Below are positions 10,514-23,588 of a DNA stretch of 64,000 bases, piece after piece; position 1 is the first letter of the stretch; every line of letters begins with the position of its first letter. The notes under the pieces were generated by a model, which had not been told where the DNA came from, searched no databases, and was given only the letters and a program-made list of their open reading frames with translations. The DNA comes from Methylobacter sp. S3L5C (GTDB taxonomy: Bacteria; Pseudomonadota; Gammaproteobacteria; Methylococcales; Methylomonadaceae). The stretch is from NCBI RefSeq assembly GCF_022788635.1, contig NZ_CP076024.1, positions 620,001-684,000 of the forward strand. Direction: 5' to 3'. The position numbers and the translations under genes are program-made.

Positions 10514-11704
10514 TTACTCGATTATTGATGCAACAACGCCCGCACCTACTGTACGACCACCTTCACGAATTGCGAAACGCAAACCGTCTTCCATAGCGAT
10601 CGGTGAAATCAATTTAACTTTTACAGATATATTGTCACCAGGCATTACCATTTCAACGCCTTCTGGCAGATCAACCGCACCGGTTACGTCAGTAGTTCTG
10701 AAGTAAAACTGTGGGCGATAACCATTAAAGAATGGCGTATGACGACCGCCCTCATCTTTTGACAATATGTATATTTCTGCGTTGAAAAACGCGTGCGGCT
10801 TAATAGTTCCCTTGTGCGCCAAAACTTGACCACGCTCTACATCGTCTCTTTTGGTACCTCGCAATAACAAACCAACGTTATCGCCAGCCTCACCTTGATC
10901 AAGCAATTTACGGAACATTTCAACGCCGGTGACAGTTGTTGTTACTGTTGGTCGGATACCAACGATTTCAACCTCCTGACCAACCTTGATAATACCACGC
11001 TCTATACGACCTGTTACTACGGTACCACGACCTGAAATAGAGAATACATCTTCAATAGGCATCAAAAATGCACCATCGATTGCTCTTTCCGGCAAAGGAA
11101 TGTAAGTGTCCAGAGCCTCTACCAGCTTAATCACTGAAGGCATGCCGATTTCACTTTCATCGCCTTGCAATGCAAGTAACGCAGAACCTCTAATGATGGG
11201 GGTATCGTCACCTGGAAATTCATACATATCCAGTAATTCTCTCAATTCCATTTCAACCAATTCGATCAACTCTTCATCGTCAACCATATCAGCTTTATTA
11301 AGGAATACGACAACATAAGGAACGCCAACCTGTCTTGATAACAGAATGTGCTCTCTGGTTTGTGGCATTGGACCGTCGGCAGCCGAACAAACTAAAATAG
11401 CTCCATCCATTTGCGCAGCACCGGTGATCATGTTCTTTACATAATCAGCATGTCCCGGACAGTCGACATGTGCATAATGGCGAACTGCAGACTCATACTC
11501 TACGTGTGACGTAGCAATGGTGATACCGCGAGCACGTTCTTCAGGTGCATTATCAATCTGGTCAAATGCTTTAACTGCACCACCGTGCAATTTAGCCATT
11601 ACAGTTGTTAAAGCAGCAGTTAGTGTTGTTTTGCCGTGGTCAACGTGACCGATTGTGCCTACGTTTACGTGAGGCTTACTACGTGAAAATTTTTCTTTGG
11701 CCAT
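10514..11704 (-). CDS. tufA: Elongation factor Tu (copy A, str operon)
   Basis: GTPase that delivers aminoacyl-tRNA to the ribosomal A site. The product is 396 residues. G1 is GHVDHGKT (19-26), G3 is DCPGH, G4 is NKAD and G5 is SAL. Its protein differs from the second copy at 27026-28216 by only two conservative residues that I can find (Val/Ile in the DLPEG[V/I]EMV segment, and Ile/Leu next to the C-terminal Glu), while silent differences are scattered through the gene. This pattern is typical of tuf genes kept alike by gene conversion. It lies 27 bases after fusA. Confidence 0.98.
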   Translation of the reverse strand: MAKEKFSRSKPHVNVGTIGHVDHGKTTLTAALTTVMAKLHGGAVKAFDQIDNAPEERARGITIATSHVEYESAVRHYAHVDCPGHADYVKNMITGAAQMDGAILVCSAADGPMPQTREHILLSRQVGVPYVVVFLNKADMVDDEELIELVEMELRELLDMYEFPGDDTPIIRGSALLALQGDESEIGMPSVIKLVEALDTYIPLPERAIDGAFLMPIEDVFSISGRGTVVTGRIERGIIKVGQEVEIVGIRPTVTTTVTGVEMFRKLLDQGEAGDNVGLLLRGTKRDDVERGQVLAHKGTIKPHAFFNAEIYILSKDEGGRHTPFFNGYRPQFYFRTTDVTGAVDLPEGVEMVMPGDNISVKVKLISPIAMEDGLRFAIREGGRTVGAGVVASIIE

Positions 11705-11731
11705 GAGTTAATACCTTTATATTGTTCAATT

Positions 11732-13825
11732 TTATGAAGATTTTCTAATGATTGCTTCCGCTATATTAGCGGGAGTTTCATTGTATTTTTCAAACTGCAT
11801 ACTGTATGTAGCTCGCCCCTGTGTTGCTGAACGCAAATCAGTTGCATAACCAAACATTTCCGACAACGGCACTTCGCAGCTAACTGCCTTACCTGATTGT
11901 GTATCTTCCATACACTGAATTATGCCACGCCGCCTATTGATATCACCAACAACTTCACCCATATATTCTTCAGGTGTAGCTATTTCAACTCGCATTATAG
12001 GCTCCAACAAAACAGGATTTGCTTTTTTTGCACCCTCTCTGAAACACATAGAGCCGGCAATTTTAAAAGCCATTTCATTCGAATCTACATCATGATAAGA
12101 ACCATCAAATATAGAAACTTTTACATCTAATATAGGATACCCTGCAACAACGCCACATTTTAACTGCTCTTGCACACCTTTATCAACAGCTGGTATGTAT
12201 TCTTTCGGCACAACCCCACCAACAATTTCATTGACAAACTCATAACCGGCACCAGCTTCTTGTGGCTCAATTCGTAACCAGACGTGTCCATACTGACCCC
12301 GACCTCCGGATTGCCTTACGAATTTATATTCATGCTCTACTGACTTACGAATTGTTTCCCTATAAGCAACCTGCGGGGCACCGACATTTGCCTCAACATT
12401 AAACTCCCTTTTCATTCTATCAACAATAATCTCCAAATGAAGCTCACCCATGCCGGAAATTATAATCTGACCTGACTCTTCATCTGTATGCACACGAAAC
12501 GATGGATCCTCCTGGACTAGTTTACTCAAAGCTAGGCCCATTTTATCTTGATCCGCTTTAGTCTTCGGCTCAACCGCTACAGAGATCACAGGATCAGGAA
12601 ACTGCATACGTTCGAGAACAATAACCGAGTTTAGATCACACAAGGTATCACCAGTAGTAACATCTTTAAGACCTATTGCCGCCGCAATATCTCCAGCACA
12701 AACAACTTTAACTTCTTCACGACTATTAGCATGCATTTGCACTATTCGTCCAATCCGTTCTTTTTTCATTTTAACCGAGTTATAAATACTATCTCCGGAA
12801 TTCAAAACTCCAGAGTAAACCCTAAAAAAAGTTAACGTCCCAACAAAGGGATCAGTTGCAATTTTAAATGCTAAAGCAGAGAATGGCTCTTTATCGGAAG
12901 CAGGTCGCCAAACTTCAGTAACCTCATCTTCAAGCAAACCTTTTATAGCCTCAACATCCGTAGGAGCAGGCAGATATTCAATTACTGCATCCAACATCGC
13001 TTGGACGCCTTTATTTTTAAAAGCAGATCCACAAAATGCCGGAACAATTTGATTAGCCAATGTCCGAATACGAATGCCTTTTCTTATTTCTTCATTAGTT
13101 AGATACCCATCAAGCAGGTATTTTTCCATCAACTCTTCATTAGCTTCAGCTGCCGATTCCATCATATGCTCTCTCCATTCTTCACAGAGATCTAGCATAT
13201 GGACCGGAATTTCTTTTTCTTCAAAAGTCATTCCTAAATTGGCATCATTCCAATACAACGCTTTCATTTTGATAAGATCGACAACACCAGAAAAATTATC
13301 TTCTGCGCCAATGGGCAATTGCATAGGAACTGCATTACTACCCAATCGAGCTTTTATTTGCGCAATGACTCGCAAAAAATCAGCTCCTGAACGATCCATC
13401 TTGTTAACAAAAACCAAGCGTGGAACACTATACTTATCTGCCTGATGCCAAACAGTTTCTGACTGTGGCTCAACACCGCCAACAGCGCAAAACAACGCAC
13501 AAGCACCATCCAGAACACGCAGTGAGCGCTCAACTTCAATAGTAAAGTCGACATGCCCAGGCGTATCGATAATATTTATTCGATGCTGTGGATATTGCTT
13601 TTCCATCCCACTCCAAAAACAAGTTGTTGCAGCAGAAGTTATCGTAATGCCGCGCTCTTGCTCTTGGGCCATCCAATCCATCGTTGCAGCACCATCATGC
13701 ACCTCTCCAATTTTATGAGAGACACCTGTATAGTACAAAATCCGCTCTGTAGTTGTCGTCTTGCCCGCATCAATATGAGCCATGATGCCAATGTTACGAT
13801 AGCGATTTATTGGAGTTTTACGCAC
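11732..13825 (-). CDS. fusA: Elongation factor G
   Basis: Translocation GTPase that moves tRNAs and mRNA after peptide bond formation and works with RRF in recycling. The product is 697 residues in five domains. P-loop is AHIDAGKT (16-23), G3 is DTPGH, G4 is NKMD; domain IV contains the [16 protein letters not shown] region. Length matches canonical EF-G (not the shorter EF-G2 type). It lies between rpsG (33 bases) and tufA in standard str order. Confidence 0.98.
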   Translation of the reverse strand: MRKTPINRYRNIGIMAHIDAGKTTTTERILYYTGVSHKIGEVHDGAATMDWMAQEQERGITITSAATTCFWSGMEKQYPQHRINIIDTPGHVDFTIEVERSLRVLDGACALFCAVGGVEPQSETVWHQADKYSVPRLVFVNKMDRSGADFLRVIAQIKARLGSNAVPMQLPIGAEDNFSGVVDLIKMKALYWNDANLGMTFEEKEIPVHMLDLCEEWREHMMESAAEANEELMEKYLLDGYLTNEEIRKGIRIRTLANQIVPAFCGSAFKNKGVQAMLDAVIEYLPAPTDVEAIKGLLEDEVTEVWRPASDKEPFSALAFKIATDPFVGTLTFFRVYSGVLNSGDSIYNSVKMKKERIGRIVQMHANSREEVKVVCAGDIAAAIGLKDVTTGDTLCDLNSVIVLERMQFPDPVISVAVEPKTKADQDKMGLALSKLVQEDPSFRVHTDEESGQIIISGMGELHLEIIVDRMKREFNVEANVGAPQVAYRETIRKSVEHEYKFVRQSGGRGQYGHVWLRIEPQEAGAGYEFVNEIVGGVVPKEYIPAVDKGVQEQLKCGVVAGYPILDVKVSIFDGSYHDVDSNEMAFKIAGSMCFREGAKKANPVLLEPIMRVEIATPEEYMGEVVGDINRRRGIIQCMEDTQSGKAVSCEVPLSEMFGYATDLRSATQGRATYSMQFEKYNETPANIAEAIIRKSS

Positions 13826-13858
13826 CTTTACTATGCAGCTTTCAAATTATCTCGTTGA

Positions 13859-14329
13859 TTACCAACGATAATGCGAGAAAGCTTTATTAGCTTCAGCCAT
13901 TCTATGAGTATCTTCTCTTTTCTTTGCTGCTGACCCTCTGCTTTCAAAAGCATCCATCAATTCACCAGCTAACTTAGATGACATATTTCTTTCATTTCTC
14001 TTACGCGAAGCGTCAATCAACCATCTCATGGCCAGGGCCATACGGCGAGAAGGACGGACCTCAACTGGAACTTGGTATGTAGCACCACCAACACGACGAG
14101 ACTTAACCTCAACTCTTGGCTGAACATTTTCCAAAGCTTTTGACAATATTTCTAATGGCTCGCTATGGCCCTTGCTTTCAATCACATCCAATGCACCATA
14201 AACGATGCCTTCAGCAATTGATTTTTTGCCGCTTTCCATTATCATATTCATAAACTTGGTCAGCATAATACTACCAAATCTTGGATCAGGAATAATTTCT
14301 CTTTTTGTAGCAACTCTTCTTCTTGACAT
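13859..14329 (-). CDS. rpsG: 30S ribosomal protein S7
   Basis: Primary binder of the 16S rRNA 3' major domain, and translational repressor of the str operon in E. coli. The product is 156 residues. [20 protein letters not shown] is the family N terminus, and the mid segment [20 protein letters not shown] is highly conserved. It starts 16 bases after rpsL. The short rpsL-rpsG spacer differs from the longer E. coli regulatory spacer. Confidence 0.97.
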   Translation of the reverse strand: MSRRRVATKREIIPDPRFGSIMLTKFMNMIMESGKKSIAEGIVYGALDVIESKGHSEPLEILSKALENVQPRVEVKSRRVGGATYQVPVEVRPSRRMALAMRWLIDASRKRNERNMSSKLAGELMDAFESRGSAAKKREDTHRMAEANKAFSHYRW

Positions 14330-14345
14330 TTTTCACCAACTCACT

Positions 14346-14720
14346 TTAGCTTTTAGGCCGTTTTGTTCCATATTTGGAGCGACCGCACTTTCTGTTATTC
14401 ACACCTGAAGCATCTAAACTACCACGAACTACGTGATATCTTACACCAGGTAAGTCCTTTACCCGCCCACCCCTAATCAAAACAACAGAATGCTCCTGAA
14501 GATTATGACCCTCACCACCAATGTAACTACTCACTTCAGCGCCGTTAGTCAACCTTACCCTTGCCACCTTCCGCAACGCCGAGTTTGGTTTTTTAGGTGT
14601 CGTGGTATAAACACGTGTACATACACCCCTACGCTGAGGACAAGCCTCTAACGCTGGCACATTGCTTTTCTCTATTTTTCTAGCGCGTGGCTTTCGAACT
14701 AATTGGTTGATCGTGGCCAT
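14346..14720 (-). CDS. rpsL: 30S ribosomal protein S12
   Basis: Decoding-site protein and streptomycin target, 124 residues from the ATG at 14718-14720 ([12 protein letters not shown], the invariant start). The frame is open eight codons further to a TTG, which I reject. Lys43 in TTPKKPNS and the second key lysine in GRVKDLPG are wild type, so no streptomycin-resistance change is present. It is the first gene after the promoter at 14844-14872. Confidence 0.97.
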   Translation of the reverse strand: MATINQLVRKPRARKIEKSNVPALEACPQRRGVCTRVYTTTPKKPNSALRKVARVRLTNGAEVSSYIGGEGHNLQEHSVVLIRGGRVKDLPGVRYHVVRGSLDASGVNNRKCGRSKYGTKRPKS

Positions 14721-14761
14721 ATCTTTGCTTACTCCGATATACAATTTAACTGTCAGTTGAT

Positions 14762-14799
14762 AAATTAACCATTAATCAGAAAATTCCAATGGTTAATTT
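14762..14799 (-). other. 12-bp inverted repeat in the rpsL leader
   Basis: AAATTAACCATT (14762-14773) and AATGGTTAATTT (14788-14799) are perfect complements separated by 14 bases. In the rpsL mRNA leader this would form an AU-rich hairpin about 40 bases before the rpsL start. There is no U run after it, so it is not a standard terminator. It may be a leader structure or a protein site. Confidence 0.5.
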
Positions 14800-14843
14800 G
14801 CTTTTCGACCTGACCTAAGCACGTTGGCTTATGTGAGCAGAAC

Positions 14844-14872
14844 ATAATACTTGTTATTACTCGTCAGGTCAA
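14844..14872 (-). promoter_or_regulatory. Sigma70-type promoter of the str operon
   Basis: On the minus strand TTGACC (14867-14872) and TATTAT (14844-14849) are spaced by exactly 17 bases, which is near consensus. It lies in the 183-base gap between rpoC and rpsL, pointing at rpsL, with transcription expected to start around 14837. A GTCAGGTC at 14863-14870 overlaps the -35 and is matched by an inverted GACCTGAC at 14807-14814. Confidence 0.8.
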
Positions 14873-14903
14873 GTTCATTTCTTTAAAATTATTTACATTA
14901 TAT

Positions 14904-17900
14904 TTAAACGTTCAATGCTTGTTTAAGAGCCTCTTCTACATCTCCAGCATCAACAGCAACAGACGCATCACTTTCTACCACCTGATTCTGAGAAAACCTG
15001 TTTTTTCTGTTTTCATGATAAGCCAGACCCGTGCCAGCAGGAATTAATCGACCGACAATAACGTTTTCTTTTAACCCCTGAAGACCATCACTCAACCCAC
15101 GCACAGCCGCGTCAGTCAGCACTCTTGTTGTTTCTTGAAAAGAAGCTGCCGATATAAATGATTCAGTTGCCAGCGAAGCTTTAGTAATACCTAACAGTAT
15201 AGATTCATAACTGGCAGGAATCTTGCCTTCACTTTCCATTTTGTCATTCTCGACTCTCATCGCCGCGCGCTCAACTTGCTCACCCTTCAAAAAGCCGGTA
15301 TCACCAGATGCTGTGATCTCAACCTTTCTAAGCATTTGACGTATGATTGCTTCAATATGCTTATCATTAATCTTTACACCCTGTAAGCGATAAACGTCTT
15401 GGATTTCCTTAACCAGATAGTTAGCTAATTCTTCAATACCTCTCAACCTGAGAATGTCATGAGGTGTTAATTCACCTTCCGCAATAGTCTCGCCTTTTTC
15501 TACATACTCACCTTCAAATACAGTGATATGACGCCATTTTGGTATCAATGTCTCAATAAGGTCGCCAACTGTATCAGTAATAATGACACGCTGCTTGCCT
15601 TTGGTTTCTTTACCAAATGAGATAGTACCACTGGTTTCAGCAAGAATTGCCGGATCCTTAGTTTTACGGGCCTCGAATAAATCGGCAACACGCGGCAGAC
15701 CACCAGTTATATCTCTGGTTTTACTTGATTCTTGGGGAATCCTTGCCAATACATCACCAACCTTAACTTCACCACCATCTTTTATACCGGCAATAGCACC
15801 TGCAGGTAAGAAATACTGCGCAGGAATTTCAGTACCTGGCAAATAGATTGTTTTGCCTTCACTATCCGATAACTTCACCATTGGACGTAATTCTTTACCT
15901 GCAGAACCACGTTGCTTTGGATCGGTTACGACCAACGAACTCAAGCCGGTAACTTCGTCAGATTGTTTCTGTACAGTCACGCCATCAATAAAATCCTTGA
16001 GCTCAACAATACCCTCAACTTCGGTAATAACAGGATGGGTAAATGGATCCCAAGTGACAATAATATCTCCTGCGTTAATCTTTGAACCTTCTTGAACCGA
16101 AAGCACAGCTCCATAAGGAATTTTATAGCGCTCTCTTTCGCGACCATAATCATCTACCACACCTACTTCACCTGATCTTGATACTGCAACAAGCTTACCT
16201 TCGCGGTTAATTACTGACTTTAGATTGTTAAGACGCACTATGCCGGCAGACTTTACCTGTACGCTACTAATGGCAACCGACCTTGATGCTGCACCACCAA
16301 TATGGAAGGTACGCATAGTTAGCTGAGTTCCTGGCTCGCCGATCGATTGCGCAGCTATGACACCCACTGCCTCACCAATATTCACCAAATGCCCACGACC
16401 TAAATCACGCCCATAACAAGCAGCACAAACTCCATGTCTATTTTCACATGTAATAATCGAACGAACCAATACCTGATCAATACTTTGCTCTTCAAGAATC
16501 GCAACCCAATGCTCATCCAATAAAGTCTTGGCGGGTACTATTATGTTTTCCCCAGACGCATCCATTATGTCATCAACAGCAACCCGACCCAGTACGCGCT
16601 CGGACAATGGCTCGACTACATCGCCACCCTCAATAATGGGTGTCATAATTAAGCCATTGGAAGTACCACAATCATTGCCGGTAATAACCAAATCCTGCGC
16701 AACATCTACCAATCGTCGTGTCAAATACCCAGAGTTAGCCGTTTTCAAAGCAGTATCAGCAAGACCTTTACGCGCTCCGTGAGTAGAAATAAAGTATTGC
16801 AGTACGTCAAGACCTTCTCTAAAGTTAGCAGTAATTGGCGTTTCAATAATAGAACCATCAGGTTTTGCCATCAAACCCCGCATACCTGCTAACTGACGAA
16901 TCTGAGCAGCAGAACCCCGCGCACCAGATTCAGCCATCATAAAGATTGAATTAAACGACTTTTGTTTTACTGTATTGCCTTCAGCATCAACAACAGACTC
17001 TTCACCTAACCCGTCCATCATTACTTTGGCAACTTGATCATTAGCATGCGACCAAATATCAACAACTTTATTATATCGCTCACCATCAGTAACCAAACCA
17101 GAGGCATACTGACTTTGAATTTCATTAACCTCCTTATCAGCCGCTTTAATAATATCAACCTTTTTAGCAGGTATCGCCATGTCTTCTATACCAAACGATA
17201 CCCCGGAAATGGTTGCATACCTGAAGCCCAAATACATCAATTGGTCAGCCAACACGACAGTGTCTTTGTTGCCCAAGTAACGGTAACTGTAATTTATTAA
17301 CCGTGATATGTTCTTTTTGGTCATATCACAATTAACTAAATCATAAGGCATACGATCAGGAACTACCTCCCAAATTAACGCACGACCAACAGTAGTATGT
17401 ATCCTGTGAGTCTTATCTTCAGTCTCACCTTGCTCATTGATCACTTTTTCAGTAATGCGCAATTGTATTTTTGATTGCAATTCTACTGATTTAGCTAATA
17501 AAGCTTTATGAATTTCACCAACACTGACAAATATACTACCATCACCTTTAGCGTTTATTTTTTCACGACTAATGTAATAAAGCCCCAAAACCACGTCTTG
17601 AGACGGGTTAATAACAGGCTCACCATTAGCCGGTGATAAAATATTATTAGTTGCCATCATCAATGTTCTGGCTTCTATCTGCGCCTCTATAGACAATGGA
17701 ATATGAACAGCCATCTGATCGCCGTCAAAATCTGCGTTAAAGGCACTACACACTAATGGATGCAGCTGAATTGCCTTACCTTCAATTAAGGTAGGCTCAA
17801 ATGCCTGAATACCCAATCGATGTAACGTTGGCGCACGATTTAATAAAATCGGATGCTCACGAATAACCTCTTCCAGTATATCCCATACTTCGGCACCCTC

Positions 17901-19109
17901 TCGTTCGACCATTTTCTTTGCAGCTTTAATGGTTGTAGCAAGACCACGGAATTGTAATTTACTAAAAATAAACGGCTTAAACAGCTCTAATGCCATTTTT
18001 TTAGGCAGTCCACATTGGTGCAACCTTAACGTAGGGCCTACAACAATAACCGAACGACCTGAATAATCGACACGCTTACCTAACAAGTTTTGCCTAAAGC
18101 GTCCTTGCTTACCCTTAATCATATCAGCCAATGATTTCAGTGGACGCCTGTTGGTTCCAGTAATAGCTCTGCCCCGACGGCCATTATCCAACAACGCATC
18201 TACAGACTCCTGCAACATACGCTTTTCATTACGAACGATAATATCTGGAGCATTTAAGTCCAACAAACGATTCAAACGATTGTTTCTGTTAATAACACGA
18301 CGATATAAATCATTCAAATCAGAAGTAGCAAAACGACCACCATCTAATGGCACCAACGGTCGTAACTCAGGAGGCAACACCGGAAGTACTTTTAAAATCA
18401 TCCACTCTGGACGATTTTTTGAACTCAATAACGCATCCATAACTTTAAGACGCTTTGAGTATTTTTTAATTTTGGTTTCTGAATTTGTTGAATTTATTTC
18501 TTCACGAAGCGTATTAACCTGATCTTTTAAGTCAATAGCTTTCAGTAAATCATAAATGGCTTCTGCGCCCATTTTGGCAACAAAATCATCGCCATGTAAA
18601 TCTACAGCATCAAGATACTCATCATCAGTTAATAACTGCCCCTTTTCTAAAGGGGTCATACCTGAATCTAGAATAACGAATGATTCGAAATATAAAACCC
18701 GCTCAATTTCGCGTAGCGTCATGTCTAATAGCAACGCAATTCTTGAGGGCAAGGATTTTAAAAACCAAATATGCGCAACAGGACTGGCTAAATCAATATG
18801 CCCCATTCTTTCGCGGCGAACTTTTGATAGCGTGACTTCTACGCCACATTTTTCACAAATAACACCACGATGCTTCAGACGCTTATATTTACCACACAGG
18901 CATTCATAATCACTGACTGGACCAAAAATTTTAGCGCAAAATAGGCCATCACGTTCAGGCTTAAAAGTACGATAATTAATTGTTTCAGGTTTTTTTACCT
19001 CACCATAAGACCAGGAACGGATCATGTCTGGTGATGCCAAGCCAATACTGATTCCATCGAAATCATCAGCACGACCTTGACGCTTTAAGAAATTCATTAA
19101 ATCTTTCAA
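14904..19109 (-). CDS. rpoC: DNA-directed RNA polymerase subunit beta'
   Basis: Catalytic subunit of RNA polymerase. The 1401-residue product is close to E. coli (1407). The N-terminal zinc site is Cys70, Cys72, Cys85 and Cys88 in [19 protein letters not shown]. The active-site motif [16 protein letters not shown], which holds the three Mg-binding aspartates, lies near residue 460, and the second zinc site [13 protein letters not shown] lies in the C-terminal half. The bridge and trigger regions follow. It is separated from rpoB by an unusually structured 248-base spacer and is followed by the str promoter. Confidence 0.98.
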   Translation of the reverse strand: MKDLMNFLKRQGRADDFDGISIGLASPDMIRSWSYGEVKKPETINYRTFKPERDGLFCAKIFGPVSDYECLCGKYKRLKHRGVICEKCGVEVTLSKVRRERMGHIDLASPVAHIWFLKSLPSRIALLLDMTLREIERVLYFESFVILDSGMTPLEKGQLLTDDEYLDAVDLHGDDFVAKMGAEAIYDLLKAIDLKDQVNTLREEINSTNSETKIKKYSKRLKVMDALLSSKNRPEWMILKVLPVLPPELRPLVPLDGGRFATSDLNDLYRRVINRNNRLNRLLDLNAPDIIVRNEKRMLQESVDALLDNGRRGRAITGTNRRPLKSLADMIKGKQGRFRQNLLGKRVDYSGRSVIVVGPTLRLHQCGLPKKMALELFKPFIFSKLQFRGLATTIKAAKKMVEREGAEVWDILEEVIREHPILLNRAPTLHRLGIQAFEPTLIEGKAIQLHPLVCSAFNADFDGDQMAVHIPLSIEAQIEARTLMMATNNILSPANGEPVINPSQDVVLGLYYISREKINAKGDGSIFVSVGEIHKALLAKSVELQSKIQLRITEKVINEQGETEDKTHRIHTTVGRALIWEVVPDRMPYDLVNCDMTKKNISRLINYSYRYLGNKDTVVLADQLMYLGFRYATISGVSFGIEDMAIPAKKVDIIKAADKEVNEIQSQYASGLVTDGERYNKVVDIWSHANDQVAKVMMDGLGEESVVDAEGNTVKQKSFNSIFMMAESGARGSAAQIRQLAGMRGLMAKPDGSIIETPITANFREGLDVLQYFISTHGARKGLADTALKTANSGYLTRRLVDVAQDLVITGNDCGTSNGLIMTPIIEGGDVVEPLSERVLGRVAVDDIMDASGENIIVPAKTLLDEHWVAILEEQSIDQVLVRSIITCENRHGVCAACYGRDLGRGHLVNIGEAVGVIAAQSIGEPGTQLTMRTFHIGGAASRSVAISSVQVKSAGIVRLNNLKSVINREGKLVAVSRSGEVGVVDDYGRERERYKIPYGAVLSVQEGSKINAGDIIVTWDPFTHPVITEVEGIVELKDFIDGVTVQKQSDEVTGLSSLVVTDPKQRGSAGKELRPMVKLSDSEGKTIYLPGTEIPAQYFLPAGAIAGIKDGGEVKVGDVLARIPQESSKTRDITGGLPRVADLFEARKTKDPAILAETSGTISFGKETKGKQRVIITDTVGDLIETLIPKWRHITVFEGEYVEKGETIAEGELTPHDILRLRGIEELANYLVKEIQDVYRLQGVKINDKHIEAIIRQMLRKVEITASGDTGFLKGEQVERAAMRVENDKMESEGKIPASYESILLGITKASLATESFISAASFQETTRVLTDAAVRGLSDGLQGLKENVIVGRLIPAGTGLAYHENRKNRFSQNQVVESDASVAVDAGDVEEALKQALNV

Positions 19110-19357
19110 GAGCTTGTCCTCTTTAAATAGTTTCTGGCGTAGTCCAGAACAGGCTTAGGCGCGACATGTGCGCCCCTACAGTACAAATTTCGGTATTGCC
19201 CAGATTAAATGACCGAATTAAAGGTGCACTTAATTAAGGTATAAGGAATTTAGGTCATTTTTAAATAAATAATTTATTTTATTAAAAAACTAAATCCCTT
19301 ATAAACTAAGGTAGAGATGCTGCTTCGCAGCATTTGCACCTTAGTCAGGATATTATC
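19110..19357 (-). other. Structured rpoB-rpoC intercistronic spacer
   Basis: The 248-base spacer contains several nested inverted repeats. (1) CTAAGGT/ACCTTAG (19306-19312, 19338-19344) encloses ATGCTGC-TTC-GCAGCAT (19317-19333). (2) ATAAGGAATTTAG (19241-19253) pairs with CTAAATCCCTTAT (19290-19302) with one mismatch. (3) AAATGACC (19207-19214) pairs with GGTCATTT (19253-19260), overlapping arm (2), so the two cannot form together. (4) GGCGC/GCGCC (19158-19162, 19170-19174) flanks ACATGT. No protein-coding frame is convincing. Function is unknown; RNA processing, attenuation or an inserted repeat element are possible. Confidence 0.6.
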
Positions 19358-22300
19358 CTACTCTCGGTGTAACTCTATGTTTACTGCCAATGAACGAATT
19401 TCTTTAATCAAAACATTAAAAGATTCCGGCATACCAGCTTCCATTTTATGATCACCGTCCACGATGTTTTTATACATACGCGTTCTACCTGTTACATCAT
19501 CTGATTTAACAGTCAGCATTTCCTGCAAAGTATAAGCTGCACCATAAGCTTCTAAAGCCCAAACTTCCATTTCTCCAAAACGCTGACCACCGAATTGTGC
19601 TTTTCCGCCTAGTGGTTGCTGGGTAACAAGACTATAAGGACCTGTTGATCTCGCATGCATTTTATCATCAACTAAATGGTTCAACTTCAGCATGTACATG
19701 TAACCAACGGTAACTTCTCGCTCAAACGGCTCACCGGTCAAACCGTCATAAAGCGTTACTTGTCCATGCTCAGGCAAATCTGCCAACTTCAACATGGCGC
19801 GAATTTCATCTTCACTTGCACCATCAAATACCGGTGTCGCCATTGGGACTCCACCAACCAAGTTCCCAGCCATTTCCAAAATTTCTTTATCGGAAAATGA
19901 GGCCAAATTTTCTTGGCGACCACTACTATTATAGATTTTATTGAGATACTCCCTGATAGCAGTTACTTTTTCTTTCTCTGCCTCATATTTAGCTTCAAGC
20001 ATTTTACCGATCTTGATTCCCAAACCTTTTGCGGCCCAGCCTAAATGTGTTTCAAGCACCTGACCCACATTCATCCGTGAAGGCACTCCCAAAGGATTTA
20101 AAACAATATCAACAGGATTACCATCAGCCGTATAAGGCATATCTTCAATAGGTCTAATCATGGAAATAACACCTTTATTTCCATGACGACCAGCCATCTT
20201 ATCGCCTGGCTGAATGCGTCGCTTAACAGCCAGATATACTTTTACCATCTTAAGCACACCTGGTGCCAAGTCATCGCCCATTGTAATCTTTTTACGCTTG
20301 ACTTCGAATTTCTCATCAAAATCTTTTCTTTGTTGCTCAACTTGAGCAACAACAGTTTCCAACTGAAGATTAATATCTTCATCTTTCATTTTGATTTTTA
20401 ACCACTCAGAATGCCTTAAGCTGCCCAGATAAGCTTGCGTCACTATGGAACCAGCCTTATGACCACCAGGTCCTGCTTGGGCGACTTTATCTATCAGCAT
20501 CCTGGCAACACGAGCGAAAATATCTTCTTCCAGGATTTTAAGCTGATCATCCAGATCTTTTCTGTAGCGCTTAATTTCTTCCTGCTCAATATCAAGAGCG
20601 CGCTTGTCTTTCTTTACACCATCACGAGTAAATACCTGAACATCAATAACCGTACCCTCAATACTACCAGGTACACGTAATGACGTATCTTTTACATCGG
20701 CAGCTTTTTCACCAAAAATTGCACGTAATAGTTTTTCTTCGGGGGTTAATTGAGTTTCACCTTTTGGCGTGACCTTACCCACCAAGATATCACCACCTTT
20801 AACTTCGGCTCCTACATATACAATTCCTGAAGCGTCAAGTTTGGACAAGGCTTCTTCGCTGACATTAGGAATATCAGCCGTAATTTCTTCCGGACTATGC
20901 TTGGTATCTCTGGCAACGCACGTTTTTTCTTCGATATGGATCGTAGTGAAACGGTCTTCTTTAACAACACGCTCTGATACTAAAATAGAATCTTCAAAGT
21001 TATAACCATTCCAGGGCATAAATGCGACTAACATATTCTGCCCCAAGGCTAACTCGCCCATATCGGTAGAAGGCCCATCAGCCATAATATCGCCAGCATT
21101 AACTATGTCGCCGGGCTTTACTAAAGGCTTTTGATTAATACAAGTATTTTGATTTGAGCGCGTGTATTTAGTCAGGTTATAAATATCAACACCAGGAGCA
21201 CCTGTTTCGGTTTCTGTATCATTGACGCGAACAACGATTCTTGCTGCATCCACCGCTTCAATACTACCGCCGCGTGCAGCAACTACTGTTACCCCTGAAT
21301 CTTTAGCAACAATTCTTTCCATGCCCGTACCCACTAATGGCTTTTCAGCTCTTAATGTAGGAACAGCTTGACGTTGCATGTTTGAACCCATCAATGCACG
21401 GTTAGCATCATCATGCTCAAGAAACGGAATAATAGACGCCGCAACCGAAACAATCTGCTTTGAAGATACGTCCATGTACTGCACAGTATCTGACATCGCC
21501 AAAGCAAATTCATCCTTATGACGGCAGGACACCAAACCTTCTACCAATTTACCTTTTTTATCAACAGCAACACTGGCCTGAGCAATAACAAACTCACCCT
21601 CTTCAATAGCAGAAAGGTAGTCAACTTCATCAGTAACCACACCATTAATTACTTTTCTATAAGGTGTTTCCAAGAAGCCGTAACCATTGGTACGAGCATA
21701 CACTGATAATGAATTAATTAAACCAATGTTTGGCCCTTCAGGCGTCTCAATTGGACAGACTCGACCATAATGAGTGGCATGTACGTCACGGACTTCAAAA
21801 CCAGCGCGTTCTCTTGCCAATCCTCCAGGCCCCAAAGCGGATACACGACGCTTATGAGTCACTTGCGACAATGGATTATTTTGATCCATAAATTGCGACA
21901 ACTGACTTGAGCCGAAAAATTCTTTAACGGCAGCAGAAACCGGCTTTGCATTAATGATCTCTTGTGGCATCAAGCCTTCAGAATCGGCCAATGTCAAGCG
22001 TTCCTTAACTGCGCGCTCAACCCGAACCAAACCAACACGAAATTGATTTTCGATCATCTCACCAACAGAACGCACCCGTCTATTACCTAAATGATCAATG
22101 TCGTCAACAGTACCGTTGCCATTACGAATAGCGATTAATTCTTTAAGGGCATCAATAATATCTTCTTTAGTTAATGTACCTGGACCTGTCGTTTCTTCAC
22201 GCCCTAAACGACGGTTAAATTTCATTCTACCAACAGTAGATAAATCATATCGTTCGTCTGTAAAAAACAAATTCTGAAACAAATTTTCAGCAGATTCTTT

Positions 22301-23449
22301 AGTTGGCGGCTCGCCAGGACGCATCATACGATAGATTTCAACTAATGCCTCTAAAGCATTTGAGGTTGTATCTATTCTCATCGCATTGCTGATGTATGGC
22401 CCATTGTCCAAGTCGTTAACAAACAGGGTATTAATTTCAGTAATACCACTTTCTAAACAACGCTCAATCAAGGGTGATGTCAGCACATCATTAACACTGG
22501 CAATTAACTCACCCGTCGATTGGTCAACAAGATTATGGCCGAGAATTTTGCCTACCAGATACTCTCTGGGAACGTCGACTTCAGTCAAACCTGCTTTGCT
22601 CATCTCACGAATATGCTTGGCAGTGATTCTACGCCCTTCTTCTACTAATATCTGGTCATTATACTTAATATCAAATGCTGCAATTTCACCGCGCATTCTT
22701 TCAGGTACAATATTAAAAAGACACTTTTGCGCAGTTAAGGTAAATTTGTTAGTTTCGAAGAAAATCTTAATCATTTCCTCGTTATCGTAACCTAAACCTC
22801 TTAGTAAAATAGTTGCTGGTATTTTTCTGCGGCGATCAATCCGCACATAAACGCAGTCTTTATGGTCAAATTCAAAATCAAGCCAAGAGCCTCGATACGG
22901 AATTACCCTGGCATTGAATAATAACTTTCCTGACGAATGAGTTTTACCTTTATCATGATCAAAGAATACACCTGGCGAACGATGTAACTGGGATACAATA
23001 ACACGCTCAGTGCCGTTGATAACAAAGGTACCATTATCAGTCATTAAGGGCAATTCACCCATATAGACTTCTTGCTCGCGTATATCTTTAACAACCTTGG
23101 CATTAGCAGAGGCTTCTTTATCATAGATAACCAGGCGCACTAATACCCTTAGAGGAGCGGCATAAGTCGCCCCTCTTTGTTGACACTCTCTTACGTCAAA
23201 AGTGGGCTCACCCAACCTATACCTGACATATTCCAGCACGGCATAGCCAGAATGACTATCAATAGGGAAAACACTGGAGAATGCAGCATGCAATCCAGTG
23301 TCCAGACGCTTTTCAGGCGTAACGCCAGATTGCAAAAAGCCGGCATATGAATTAATCTGAGTTGCCAAGAGATAGGGAACCTCAAGTACCTCAGTACTTT
23401 TCCCAAAGTTATTTCGAATACGCTTTTTTTCGGTAAAAGAGTAGGACAT
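19358..23449 (-). CDS. rpoB: DNA-directed RNA polymerase subunit beta
   Basis: Second-largest RNA polymerase subunit, forming the active-site cleft wall and the rifampicin pocket. I start at ATG 23447-23449 ([17 protein letters not shown], matching the E. coli N terminus, with GGAAG five bases upstream), giving 1363 residues; the frame is open eight codons further. The rifampicin region [22 protein letters not shown] is wild type at the positions equivalent to E. coli Asp516, His526 and Ser531. The C-terminal [24 protein letters not shown] block that contacts beta' is present. Confidence 0.98.
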   Translation of the reverse strand: MSYSFTEKKRIRNNFGKSTEVLEVPYLLATQINSYAGFLQSGVTPEKRLDTGLHAAFSSVFPIDSHSGYAVLEYVRYRLGEPTFDVRECQQRGATYAAPLRVLVRLVIYDKEASANAKVVKDIREQEVYMGELPLMTDNGTFVINGTERVIVSQLHRSPGVFFDHDKGKTHSSGKLLFNARVIPYRGSWLDFEFDHKDCVYVRIDRRRKIPATILLRGLGYDNEEMIKIFFETNKFTLTAQKCLFNIVPERMRGEIAAFDIKYNDQILVEEGRRITAKHIREMSKAGLTEVDVPREYLVGKILGHNLVDQSTGELIASVNDVLTSPLIERCLESGITEINTLFVNDLDNGPYISNAMRIDTTSNALEALVEIYRMMRPGEPPTKESAENLFQNLFFTDERYDLSTVGRMKFNRRLGREETTGPGTLTKEDIIDALKELIAIRNGNGTVDDIDHLGNRRVRSVGEMIENQFRVGLVRVERAVKERLTLADSEGLMPQEIINAKPVSAAVKEFFGSSQLSQFMDQNNPLSQVTHKRRVSALGPGGLARERAGFEVRDVHATHYGRVCPIETPEGPNIGLINSLSVYARTNGYGFLETPYRKVINGVVTDEVDYLSAIEEGEFVIAQASVAVDKKGKLVEGLVSCRHKDEFALAMSDTVQYMDVSSKQIVSVAASIIPFLEHDDANRALMGSNMQRQAVPTLRAEKPLVGTGMERIVAKDSGVTVVAARGGSIEAVDAARIVVRVNDTETETGAPGVDIYNLTKYTRSNQNTCINQKPLVKPGDIVNAGDIMADGPSTDMGELALGQNMLVAFMPWNGYNFEDSILVSERVVKEDRFTTIHIEEKTCVARDTKHSPEEITADIPNVSEEALSKLDASGIVYVGAEVKGGDILVGKVTPKGETQLTPEEKLLRAIFGEKAADVKDTSLRVPGSIEGTVIDVQVFTRDGVKKDKRALDIEQEEIKRYRKDLDDQLKILEEDIFARVARMLIDKVAQAGPGGHKAGSIVTQAYLGSLRHSEWLKIKMKDEDINLQLETVVAQVEQQRKDFDEKFEVKRKKITMGDDLAPGVLKMVKVYLAVKRRIQPGDKMAGRHGNKGVISMIRPIEDMPYTADGNPVDIVLNPLGVPSRMNVGQVLETHLGWAAKGLGIKIGKMLEAKYEAEKEKVTAIREYLNKIYNSSGRQENLASFSDKEILEMAGNLVGGVPMATPVFDGASEDEIRAMLKLADLPEHGQVTLYDGLTGEPFEREVTVGYMYMLKLNHLVDDKMHARSTGPYSLVTQQPLGGKAQFGGQRFGEMEVWALEAYGAAYTLQEMLTVKSDDVTGRTRMYKNIVDGDHKMEAGMPESFNVLIKEIRSLAVNIELHRE

Positions 23450-23507
23450 ATCGCTTCCAAACCTTTTCGTCATGAATTATTTCTACTGTGTATTTGTTAC
23501 AAGCAGT

Positions 23508-23536
23508 AAAAGGCCGGTGACATAGTGCCACCAGCC
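23508..23536 (-). terminator. Attenuator-like hairpin between rplL and rpoB
   Basis: On the minus strand GGCTGGTG pairs with CACCGGCC around a nine-base loop (23512-23536) and is followed by a short run of four U (23508-23511). E. coli has a partial terminator at the same place that lowers rpoBC expression relative to ribosomal genes. The weak U run fits partial read-through. A second hairpin, AGAGACA/TGTCTCT (23547-23569), lies just upstream and may be an RNase III-type processing site. Confidence 0.6.
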
Positions 23537-23588
23537 ATACTTAAGTAGAGACACTATAAATATGTCTCTTCAGTCTCGTCAAAATTTA

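Noticed and set aside
18151-18522. 123-codon plus-strand open frame
   Set aside because: Antisense to rpoC; composition is that of a reverse-frame shadow.
22386-22790. 134-codon plus-strand open frame
   Set aside because: Antisense to rpoB with no recognisable domain; long antisense frames are common over rpoB.
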